A stretch of DNA of 64,000 bases from Arcuatula senhousia (taxonomy: Eukaryota > Mollusca > Bivalvia > Mytilida > Mytilidae). The position numbers were made by a program, and so were the translations under genes. Under the pieces are notes generated by a model. It was not told the origin of the DNA. It saw only the letters and a program-made list of their open reading frames with translations, and made no database searches. Of the stretch, positions 35,529 through 47,200 are shown in pieces. The DNA lies in the NCBI GenBank assembly GCA_963971305.1, contig OZ020306.1:54162686-54226685 (forward strand), read 5' to 3'. The first letter of the stretch is position 1. Each line of letters opens with the position of its first letter.

Positions 35529-36172
35529 ATTGGAATGCACGCTCAGGTTTCCACACTAACTGCATTATGTTTTTTGACAAGGATCCTTAAACATTTGGTA
35601 AATTCATATTGTAGTTCATTATTCTGTTCCCAAGGCAGCAAATTGATGTCTCTTTTCGCATTAGATTGTTCCGATCAGAGAAACTAATGGCGATTACAAG
35701 GAGAGACAGACGTTAAACGCTTGGTCTAGTTACAGCTAACCTGTGATGGAAAGAAAACATGTTCTTATAAACTAACAACTTATTTTCTTCTGAAAGATAG
35801 TTTTAGACCCGAAGCCTATCTTGACATGAAAGTTTTTAAAGATAGGAAAATTTTAACAAGATTTAGAACAAGTGCTCACAGTTTAAGAATAGAGACCGGT
35901 CGATATGAACGTATCAGGCTAACAACAGGAAAATATAAAATGCTCGAAAGGGCAGACAGAATATGCCAATATTGCAATTTAAGCCAGGTTGAAGATGAGT
36001 GTCACTTCCTAAATAGTTGTCCACGATATAACACACAGAGAGAAGATTTTTTAAAGAACATATCAATATTATATAAAAACTTTTCAAACCTTAATAAACA
36101 AAATAAACTCATTTGGTTACTTAATAATACTTAGTACCAAATATCAATATATTTAAAAACAAATAGGACAAT
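35529..36172 (+). repeat. 642-bp tandem duplication, copy 1, with LINE C-terminal relic
   Basis: It repeats at 36173 with a 642-bp offset. It carries a plus-strand frame (35826-36130) for a LINE C-terminal segment: FRTSAHSLRIETGRYERI, then ICQYCNL ... CHFLNSCPRY. The frame ends where the copy joins a 42-bp flank identical to 33043-33084, so it lacks the last residues found in copy 2. Confidence 0.75.
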
Positions 36173-37260
36173 TGGAATGCACGGTCAGGTTTCCACACTA
36201 ACTGCATTATGTTTTTTGACAAGGATCCTTAAGCATTTGGTAAATTCATATTGTAGTTCATTATTCTGTTCCCAAGGCAGCAAATTGATGTCTCTTTTTG
36301 CATTAGATTGTTCCGATCAGAGAAACTAATGGCGATTACAAGGAGAGACAGACGTTAAACGCTTGGTCTAGTTACAGCTAACCTGTGATGGAAAGAAAAC
36401 ATGTTCTTATAAACTAACAACTTATTTTCTTCTGAAAGATAGTTTTAGACCCGAAGCCTATCTTGACATGAATGTTTTTAAAGATAGGCAAATTTTAACA
36501 AGATTTAGAACAAGTGCTCACAGTTTAAGAATAGAGACCGGTCGATATGAACGTATCAGGCTAACAACAGGAAAATATAAAATGCTCGAAAGGGCAGACA
36601 GAATATGCCAATATTGCAATTTAAGCCAGGTTGAAGATGAGTGTCACTTCCTAAATAGTTGTCCACGATATAACACACAGAGAGAAGATTTTAAGAACAT
36701 ATCAATATTATATAAAAACTTTTCAAACCTTAATAAACAAAATAAACTCATTTGGTTACTTAATAACGAAGACTTTTATGTTCTCAATAAACTAAGCATA
36801 TTTTTACAAACATGCTTTGAGATTAGAAAGAATTCTAAGACCGATAAATAAAAAGGTAAAAAGTCCTATTTTATACATTTAGTGTATTGTATTATTTATA
36901 AACTATATATGCCAGATTTCTGTAAAACATAATTACACTGGTATTACATACTACGTATGTTTTTATACACGTCGTTGATTAAGGATTTTTTATTATTATT
37001 TTTTTTTCACATAGATCTATTTATTGTGACTCTCCTCTTCATACCGCAGCATTGACTAAGGTCCCAATTTTGTCTGGTTACTTTTATTTTATTGTAAAAA
37101 AAAAATATTTCAATCAGTGTGAGAGGTACGAAAGTGAATGAGAGAAAGTGTGAGTGAAAGAGTTTGATATTATACATTGTATGTGTCAAATTTGATTATA
37201 TATGCCCTAGCGGGCCCATGACTGGTTTAATAAAATATTTTATACTTTATACTTTTATAG
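36173..37260 (+). mobile_element. duplication copy 2 and LINE 3' end
   Basis: The plus-strand frame 36468-36851 repeats the LINE C-terminal segment and continues to a natural end (FLQTCFEIRKNSKTDK). A one-codon length difference from copy 1 lies near 36690. The 3' UTR runs to about 37260 and contains a GCCC-tagc-GGGC hairpin (37204-37215) just before AATAAA. Confidence 0.7.
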
Positions 37261-39779
37261 TCTCTATAATTGTTTTCCCCCACTCATAAGAGAGGGGCTA
37301 GATTGCAATCAAAAGAATTGTTTAGAAGGTAAAACCGCCTTTAAAAGGTAAAATCCAAATAAATAAATCACAATAAAAGGTAAAAAGTAAAACAATACAG
37401 TAATGAATGAAAAGGTGCCCAACTTTTGGACCTCACGTCCTTCTTCAGGGGCATTAATTATAAAAGAGTACAATATCTCAGCTTCTACTGAAAGGATCGG
37501 TAGACAGCTTTAGCTGATGTGATGTACATTTCCTATTCTTTCTAGGTTAGTCGGTAATCTACTTCCTGTTTTCAGAGCCGACTTAAACTATTTTATAAAA
37601 AATGGAAAAAAGTTTCGTGACATATTTCTCGGCTTCTGCTGAAAGGAACAATTTTCAAACTTGATAATGATATGTATCGTGCCACCCCTTGTCAAGTCTT
37701 AATGTTTTCTGAATGTTCAAGTGGGGGTATGCTTAGCAAGACTTAAGTGCAGCATGTTGCGTAAGATGCATGCGCTTGCCTTATTCCGTTTGGTTGTAAT
37801 ATGAACCAAAAGGTAATTATTGAGATGTATTGATCTATGATCTATCTACCCTTACACTGGTATTTGAAGAGAAAAGTATATCATGTCAATATTTTTTTTT
37901 GAATTTTTACCAATTACGCAACCCAAATAGTTGATAAACGTCAGCACTTTTATATGAAATGTCAATATTTCCTTATATAACTGGTTATGATCTCCTTTAA
38001 ATTCCTTTTTATTTTAACATTTTGTCTGAAACCCATCATTCTTTAAATGATTTAAGAATTCACCGAACAAATATTCAAGCTTTCAAAATTTCAAAGAACC
38101 TTTTACTAAAATAAGGTCAACGAAACACGGAAGTGAATGTGACTTACAATAGCAAGAAAATGAGAACGTTTACTAATTAGTGCCTATAGAGCTTGTGTAT
38201 GGTTTCGTGTCATTTCATTTCAAATATTTTATTGAATAAACAAAAGGATTGGATAACAGGCAAAGCCTATAAGGATCCTCTCCTATAAATGGTTTCGTGT
38301 ACTTATTCAAAGCGAAATTTTCTCATATGACGATTCTATTCCACTCAACAATCACCGACATGGTGAGTTTCTCAATTTCACATACATGTACATGTAACCC
38401 AGGAACAGTGCATTGCGGAGGTCGAAAATGGCACACAAGGAAAACTTTTTACAAAACTATCACCAAAGTGGCATTGTCAACTTTAATTTCTTGTGTTGCA
38501 ACATACCGCCTACTCCAGTTTATTGAGTTTACGTATTGCAACTGATTCGTTATGCCATGCATGGGAGAAACATAACAAGACAACAATTGTCACCTAGGCT
38601 ATCAGAAGCTATAGACTTTTCAATAGATAAAAATCAGGCTGTCTTGCAAATACTTGTACCATTTTCATTATTCATTTTAGAGCGTTTACAAAAAAGGCTG
38701 GACGAAAAAACGCTAAAATGCAATTTACACTTTCAAATTTTATACTTTTCCTAAGTTTTAATTGCAGAGATTATTATACAAAAAAGTCAGAAACTAATAA
38801 CTTAGTAGATGACAAGACCAATGATCGGATTCTACAAAGGCCATACTCTGAATCTTGAAACTACTTAAACAGATCAAAATCAACCGAATCATTACGGAGA
38901 ACCGTACCAATTTCATCACTGCATGTAATATGAACTTATGGAGACAAAGACAACAGAGCCTAAAATCAACGGTTTCGTGCGGACAAAAGTCCATCTATTG
39001 AATGAGCATTCATCAACAGAATGCTTGATATTTGTTGCTGCTACTAAATGCAACCTTCTTAGTGCTTTAGTATGAAAACTTTTAAAGTTTTATTCTTCAT
39101 ATGTTTGGTGAGAACGAATTGAAAGAAAGATACAAACATGAGGTAGATATGAAGCAATAGAGACTTCTCCTCCCCTTTTTCTTTTCGAAGTGTTTTTTTT
39201 AAACTGGGGAGACTGCGGCCTTCTCTGTCTCATTGTTATTTACAGCCTTTATCACTTTATCAAATGATTTTGTCTGTCTTATTGGAATGTCCTGTCGATT
39301 CTTGTATTCTTCTTTGTATTTAGATATCTTAAAAATGTGATTTTAATAGCTTTACTCCAGTACTAGTATTACGTTTGAATTAAGTATAGTAATTACTGAA
39401 TTCCAACTGTCATCCCAGGCCGTTACAACCTCTTCCAATAGATCATTTCCGATGAAGTGTATTTGATTTGATTTATTCAATAAACAAATCCATCGGTCAA
39501 TGTTCAGTTAAAATCACTAGACAAAATCATCTTGAATTAGAATGTTTTATTTCTCGTAAAACTTCCAAGTACCCAGTACCAACGACACTTCATTTGACAG
39601 TTTCTCTTAAGTTATCTTGATTTACCTGTTTTTAATTTTATAAGAAGATTCATTTTACAATAAAAAAAACCAATTAACCTTGTAATAATAGAGCAATAAA
39701 GGAATGAGCTAGTTGCACATGACAGCTAATCCTCTGGCCATGCAAGTCAAGGAGACCTAGTTCTGGAACATATGTAAGT
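37261..39779. other. intergenic, minor repeat traces
   Basis: It contains a LINE 3' tail at 38225-38285 and a trace of the dispersed sequence also seen near 30060 (38030-38160). A second TTTATTCAATAAAC-type tail lies near 39470. No gene was recognised. Confidence 0.4.
38225..38285 (-). mobile_element. LINE 3' end remnant
   Basis: TTTTATTGAATAAAC is followed by the hairpin AGGC-aaa-GCCT (38258-38268). This is the same order as the 3' ends of longer LINE copies, read on the minus strand. Only about 60 bp remain. Confidence 0.5.
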
Positions 39780-40090
39780 TTCTTTCCAAGAAATACCCAC
39801 TTACTAAATACCATTCCTGTACCTATTGCAGAGATGGGCCTTAATCTGAGTCATTTATGCGAAAAATGTAGGTCAAAGTGACCTACCTCACTTTGTTACA
39901 GATGGTGATTACTATCCAAGAAATACTGAACCAATATCATCTCCCTATCACTTGTTGTTGCTAAGGTATGGACCATAACCAAAACTTTATACTGAGTCAT
40001 CCATGCAGAAAATGTAGGTCGAGGTGACCTAATTTTAGTACAGTGCTGGTTACTCTCCAAGATGTATCCACTGACCCAATAGCATACCTC
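39780..40090 (+). repeat. diverged tandem repeat, period about 135 bp
   Basis: Blocks starting (T/C)T(T/A/C)TCCAAGA(A/T) near 39782, 39913 and 40052 each lead toward GTAGGTC-n-GACCTA. The first holds GTAGGTCA-aag-TGACCTAC (39868-39886), an exact nuclear-receptor IR3 palindrome. Confidence 0.6.
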
Positions 40091-40790
40091 TATGATATAT
40101 AGCTCCTAATTATTGACAAAAACCATTATGTTCTAACGAAACGAACCCAACGCTTTATCTCTTGTCCTACTCTGTTGAGCTTGGGGGTTAAAAAAAGGAA
40201 ACTAGACCGTGGATCATGTCCCTAATATACCAAACCTGTGATCTGATTAGGGTCATAGAATATAACATACTCAAAATAAATTAATTTTATTCATATCTAA
40301 TTTTTATATTTATAATTAGGTACTAAAAAATTAATTTATTCGTTATTAAATTCATTCATACTAAAAATAAATAAATTTATTCATGAAATATTAGTTTCTT
40401 AAAATAAATCCATTCATTATACAGCATATTAATACATTTAACAACAGTCACATGAGATTCTTTCATGACACGGGGAAAATATATCACGATTTTAATCTAT
40501 AACCTTCAAAATAAAAAATAAATAAATAAATAAAAAAAATAACAACACGTTAACAATAAACATTTTATAATATATCATTACAATAAAGGTGAGCAAAATA
40601 ATAATTAATTTCTTAAGTTACTTATACAAAGTAAGTAAAATTAACAATGATATGATATACATTAAAATGACTAAAAATTAAATAAAAAAATTAGGCCTAA
40701 AAACCAAAATATAAAAGACTCATCGTAGGCAGAGCGCCTAGCCTTAGTGGTTTGACCATTTTGAAATTGACACGGACAATTACGAAGCTA

Positions 40791-40796
40791 TTTATT
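40791..40796 (-). terminator. possible P450 polyadenylation signal
   Basis: AATAAA on the minus strand about 340 nt beyond the P450 stop codon. This is the nearest canonical hexamer I found; transcript data would be needed to place the real end. Confidence 0.3.
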
Positions 40797-41135
40797 AGTT
40801 ATTCTATTGTAAGTAATGCAAAATAATGCAAAGTTATTTATGCAAACTTGAATAAAAAAAAAGTTAAATTATCACCGATTAAATTCAACAGAAGCAAGTA
40901 CACAAACAAATAAAACAATTTAATGGTGGTCTTAAAGAAAAGACATAACTTGAATAAACCATTTAGATGTTGACTTATCTTTTACGGACCCTGTAAAGGA
41001 CAACAACAAAATTAGCCAACAGTTGGACGTTAGGATTTTCATTAAGAAATTAAAGATAATGTTAAAATATCAATATATCGAATTATCAAGAACAAGTAAT
41101 TGATTGAATGCATTATTTTGTAAAATGTATAACGA

Positions 41136-41267
41136 TTACGAACTTTGGTGATTTGATCGTGATTTTAAATACAATTTGACTTGTCCAGCAAGAGTTATGA
41201 ATGTTCTTTTTATGGTGGGCACCTCTTTCACTTCTTCTGGCAAAGATACCTCGAAATTCTGGATCAT
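41136..41267 (-). CDS. P450 exon 9 (C-terminus)
   Basis: 132 nt. The acceptor is TTTTCTAATAG. It encodes MIQNFEVSL through QVKLYLKSR and stops with TAA at 41138-41136. The pattern is the usual P450 C-terminal beta region. Confidence 0.85.
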   Translation of the reverse strand: MIQNFEVSLPEEVKEVPTIKRTFITLAGQVKLYLKSRSNHQSS

Positions 41268-44200
41268 CTATTAGAAAACAAAGAAAGACGTTATTGCAAA
41301 CTACACAAAGGGAGGAAAAATGATGTAAACAAGGGTTCAAAATGGGTAAAATACTTTGTATAAATTTAAATCCTCATGAACATTAAATGGCACTGTAATT
41401 TTTTTTAAGCAAACACAAATTAAATCTACCCATTTAAGGATATACATTTTGAAGTTTGGTTATATTGTTTTCTTTTTTGTCTTTTAAAATTTTGTTTTAG
41501 CTAAATAACTTAAATGCAGCGAATTACTGAAGTCTTATATTTATCATGCATCTTCAACTATCATGCAATGAAGATGAATTGGCTATCAACTGTGCATATT
41601 ATAATTTACTTGTGAGCAAAACAGCATACAAAGTATTTGAAAATGAATTACTGTACATCTGCTCAAAGTTTGATTAGTTTAGGACTATTACTTGTATAAA
41701 TCAGAGGTCAGACGAAAATGATAATGATATGGTTAAATGGCAGAAACTGATCTTATCCATGCACTTACTTTTATTGCACAAATGTAAATTTCTGTTTCAG
41801 CGAACCTCTGTCCCAGACACGTTCTTGTTCCAAAGCCAAACGGCTTCATACCGAATGGATGGTTTCTTCCTAGAGAGGTATCTACATCCGCTGTCCTAAG
41901 CCACCGTTCAGGTATGTACTCTTTAGGTCTTGGATAGAACCGTTCATCAAGGGACATAGCATCGTTGTTGATAGCCACTGCTGTCTGAGTAAACAAAATA
42001 ATTGATCATTCGTTTAGATATTTGAGCTTTATCTATTGATAATCAGTTTTATAGACGATATGTTTATGACATTTCGCAAACATTTTTGGTAAACAGTTTT
42101 GTAAACCTTGGTAAAACTTTTATCATAAAAAAACTTTTTTTTCTTATTTTGTTTAACCATTGAGTTCTTTGCATGAAAAATGGCTATATGATAGAGAATT
42201 GAATTCAATCCTGCCGAATGTATTACGTAATTACAAATGAGACAATCTTTTATTAAGAAGTCAAGACGAATGGAACTCCTTTGTTGTTCAATAAAAGTAC
42301 AAATACCTTTTTAGGAATACGGTATCCACCAACAACAAGATCTTGTTCCAAGATGCGCTGAGCTCCAATAAACACTGGAAAGCGCTTCCTTTAACAATAT
42401 AAACGAAAATATGATATGAAAATTCTATAATGCTTCAGTCATATTTAACTGATTTCCTGTTTAAATATATTAAGACTATATGTAGTAAGGGTTATTGTCT
42501 AAATATTGGGAAATGTTGTACGAAAAACCAAGTGTCATATATTTCACGGAGTATGAGTGCAATATGCTTAAACATAGAGTACATGTATGTGATTGCACGT
42601 ATACCGTACAATAAATCTAAATTAATTAATTGAAACTTTTTCTTTGTAAAAAATGATTTATATTGTTTAACACCTGGCTTAAACGTTGGTGATATCAAAA
42701 ATATTGAAGTTGCAATATAACGCAGACGCCCCGTTGCTTTCTATTAGGCAATAAATTGCTATTTACCATAAATTAATTCATTCGTTCAGTTCGAATTATT
42801 CTTATATCTATATTTCAATGTTCATATATCAGTTATATTCAATATTTCATTTTTTTTCATTATTTAGTAGCTTCTTTTGACTATAACACTATGCTGATGA
42901 ATGAGTTATTCCACGTCCCCTTTGTGTATCGATAAGTTGGTCAATTGATAAATGCGATACTTGTACGATATTTTTCAAATGAAGGTTTTTGGTAGCCTTG
43001 CTTCTCTAACTTTTGTTTGAAATTTTTGTTGTATCGTTCTGAACTCAACACTAATCTCTTTGTTTGTATAAATTTTCTCAAGATACCTGGAACCATATTT
43101 ACCTTTGACTTTCTTTCACACATGCTTTTAAATAGCTTAACTGAGCCAAATGGTTTTTATCTACAGTTTTACTGCCACCAACCACACTATGTATTTCCCT
43201 GTAGAGTTTCTCTTGTTTGTCTTTATTTTGAGCTAGATCACAGAGCAAAAAGGCAATACTGTTCGCTGTCTGAAAGGACAGAACAAAGGGTGTCGTTAAT
43301 TATACAGAAAAAGTATGAACTATACATCATTTTTATATCTCTTTAAACACACCAATCTGTCTTTCATAAACTTTTCAAATTTATAATAACTGTTGTTTTT
43401 GTTGTTTTTAAGCTATATCATTTATATCATTTTTTTCTTTCATTTTAACCCACTACATTTTTCCCATTAAGCTACAAATTTTCTAACTTTCAAATCGTTT
43501 ACTTTCTTAGACTAGACTTATTTTTGGTACATGTTTGTGTTGTTTGATTGCTGTCAATTTGCTATGTCTTTGAAATGTTGTCGTCAGTTGCTAAGTGCAA
43601 TAAGTGTATTTTCTTTCTATTGTTATCTTCGAAGAAGTAATGATTGGGAGAGAAGACTTACTGAATCGATGCCTGCACCAAGAAAATCAAAAATTATCAC
43701 AGCCACTTGCTCTTCAGTTACTCGTGGGTCAGAAAGTAACGAATGGAAAAAGTTTGGCTCTTTCACCAAGTAATCGTCAAGTTTGCCTTCTGATTGTAGT
43801 TTGACTAGAAGTTCTTTTTGTGACTTTATTTCCTTTCGAGCTAAACTGTCGATAGAAAAAATGAACATTTTAGCATAAAACATTATGTAATAGTTTTTAT
43901 TTACTAAAAAGATACATTTTAAACATTAAATTTGCAGTGAGACGCTTGTGCTTTCCCACGTCGAGGGCCTTTATGTTATGTCATAAGTCATAAGTTTATT
44001 GAGCAAATTACACCCCAAGGGGTCAATAGCTACAAACAAAACAAACATTCAAAACAAAGAAACAATTAAGAAATAGTATTGCCCCCTGTCCTCAGTGAAA
44101 GAGACTGTTTCAAAAAGGAGCCCAGCAATCTCACATGTTCCTTTGAATCCGGATTCAATATATATTTCAGATTATCTTCTTCATTCATTTGATCAAAAAT

Positions 44201-47200
44201 ATCTAAGGCTTTTAAAAAATCTGTACGTAAATTTTCATTCAACATGCATTTTAATATAAAGTGAAATTCATCTTCAATTTCGTTACATGAATTGCATAAT
44301 CTAAGATTTCTAGGTATTTGTGTATATCTGCCTCTTTCAATTAATAATGGGTGATCACTTATTCTCATTTGACAAATAATTTTTCTATATTCCGAATTTA
44401 AACTATCTAAATACTTTTCACAATTATATTCATTCTTTACCAATTTAAATACTTGTAGTTTACTGTTTTCGTCTAATTTTTCAATTTTTTCTCTAAATTT
44501 TTCTTGGTATTGATTGCTAGACTCCCTTTTGTAACAATTCTTGTTTATTTTGAAATTTACATTTTTATTTCTATTTGTGTATAAATCATATGACAATCTT
44601 AAATCTTTTCTAACATGTTGAACATAAGAATACCAAGTATAAATCCCTTTGGAATGTAAAAATTTCGAGACATCGTAACATTCTTTCAAAATAGGTATAT
44701 CACTATTAATTAGTCTATCTTCATATAAAAGACTTTGAGTTTTAACATAACTATCTATTGGTTCTCTACCCAGCTCTGCTCTAGTTGCTATATTACTCGA
44801 GGATCTTTTAACGGAAAGAGTGTATTTACAAAATGTGGTGTGAACTTTATCAACAATTGATAGAAGAGGGAGGTCTGGCGCGTCATAAAACCTGGTTACT
44901 CCACAATTTCATTTGAAATGCCTGTACCAATATACGATATTGAGATGTGGAATAAGTGTACGCGACACAACAAACATAAACAAACAGCAATTCAAAAAAT
45001 CACAACGGAAAACAGCAAGCAGCCTTCAACATGACCATAGGTCACTGCTTACCGTCTTGCATTGGCCCAAGACTTATAATACAATACAAAAGTATCAAAA
45101 CCAATCCCTAAATCATCAACGAAAGACTCAATTCTTGACATAAAACAGTTAACATAGAATGACAAGGACAAACAAAGGCTTTGGCAAAGTTTCCTGGCTT
45201 AGGACAGGCACATATAAAATGTGGCGGGGTTAAACTAGTTTTTTGGATCCAACCTTCCCCCTATTGATAAACTTGCACAAAGCTACATATAAAACACACT
45301 GTAAAACTCAATCGACAAAAGTTCAATTCAACAAGAGAGAACCTAAGACAAAATACTGTACGAAAACAACAAGACAAGGAGGAACTCTCTTGAGAACACT
45401 CGAAGTTACTGACAACTAGCTAAGAAACATTTATCGATTGATGTAAAAGAATCAAATACATCAGTTCTAAATCCGACACCCCACGTCAAAACAATGAATG
45501 ATTAAGAGTTGTATCACCAAGTCAGGACCACTGCAATCTATATATTTTTTCGGTATGTCTTCCTTGTTTTTACTTTTCTCTTGGATATTGAGATTGATCC
45601 TATCAAATCGGTAATTTTGTCATTACATTTATTAACTGGATGCTCTTTGCATTTCAATTTCATTTTTGGTACATTGGTTTGTTTAAGTTCAAAAAGATAA
45701 AGACAAAACCAGTTAACACAAAGGACAAATTGAAAACCACAAAACTTACCAATGCATATACACAAAACAACCAAATTATGTAAAAAAAATCATTAGTCTT
45801 CCGTAGAAAAAAAGCAAAACAACTTGAAAAAAACAACAAACCCTTGGAAGGACAAACAACAATATATCGAAGATAAGATATATTATAATAGACCTTGATT
45901 GTTAGAATCACAAATGTATTCACACTTTTAATTCTGAAAAGCATAAGTCACCGTTTTGTACCGTAAGTAATCACGATTTTATAGGATTAGAATTTCGGAA
46001 TCATAATTCTTCTTACTTTGTTTCAACATTTAACGTAATTACATAAAAAAAAATCGAACAACCCAGTTTAATTTCACTATTTTGATTTTAATAACAGGAA
46101 ATCTGAAACGTCAACGGGCCTTTCACACCCCTGTTAGTCGAGTTCACTTAAAATGGCCTTGAAGAAGTATTATGTAATACTACGATGATAGAAAATAATA
46201 AGAAGAAATCCGAGGTTAATAATTGTTCCAACTAGGCTGCTTGATCTTGGCCTGATCAATCCGTCTAACGGTTTAAGGTGGATTTTAATCTTTTTTCATG
46301 AAGACCCCCTGGAAATCTTACCAAAGGTACTCTACTAACCTTTTCACCATTAAATCTTCCGTTATTGATCATTTGTCTAAACATAGTAATTTCCTTAACA
46401 ATTTAGGCACGTGTTTGACCGAAAACCGAAATGTATTTAAACTTTTGGATATCTTTACATTCCAACAAAAAAGACCAGAAACTAGTTCAAGTTAACGCGG
46501 AAGTACCAGGCAGCGAACAAAAGATTTACAAGGTACAAAGTAATCAATCAAAATATTGTGTAATGCATATTTCAAGGACCATGAGTCATAATACTGGAAG
46601 ACAGAAACTCTTAATGTATAGAAAGAAAAGTTCTCCGACAAAGATTTCGAAATTAAAGGAACAAGAATACAGAGCGTTCTAGCTGATACTGGCTTTGATA
46701 CTTTGTATAATTATTTTTGGACCAAACAGATGCCATTTAATACCTATCCTCCCTAATGATCAAAGTGATTCTATTATAGGTGTGCACAACATGTATTATT
46801 TTTTTAAGTTGAATTTTACCATTGATTATCAAAAATAACAGTTGTTTGTTGCTATCGACTACCATTACCATGGTAACTGTGGCGGCCATTTTGGGCCTTT
46901 TCTAATACCATGACATATGCAATTTTCAACCCCTATTTTTTCAGGGAAAAACAGTGCATATTAATTATGACTTTTTTGTAGGCTTATTAACTCTTCAGCC
47001 TATTAACTTATCATTACCAAAATCCATGACACACTGTGGTGTGGTCAATATTGATGGTTAGGGAAGGCTAACTGAAACTAAAAGTTTTAATTGTTCATAT
47101 CTCATGAACTGCTCCGGGTGACCTTAACAAGAGTGTTAATTGAAGCAAATGATATAGATACACACTGGACGGTTAATTGTCATTGTATTTACGTGTCCTA

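Noticed and set aside
42941..43123. ORF reading through the P450 exon 6 donor (VPGILRKFIQ...)
   Set aside because: It looked at first like the next P450 segment, but the spliced exon 7 at 42307-42388 fits the family and the frame exactly.
46298..46682. Overlapping plus-strand ORFs in P450 intron 4
   Set aside because: No domain, no splice support, and partial overlap with an old dispersed repeat also seen near 30060.
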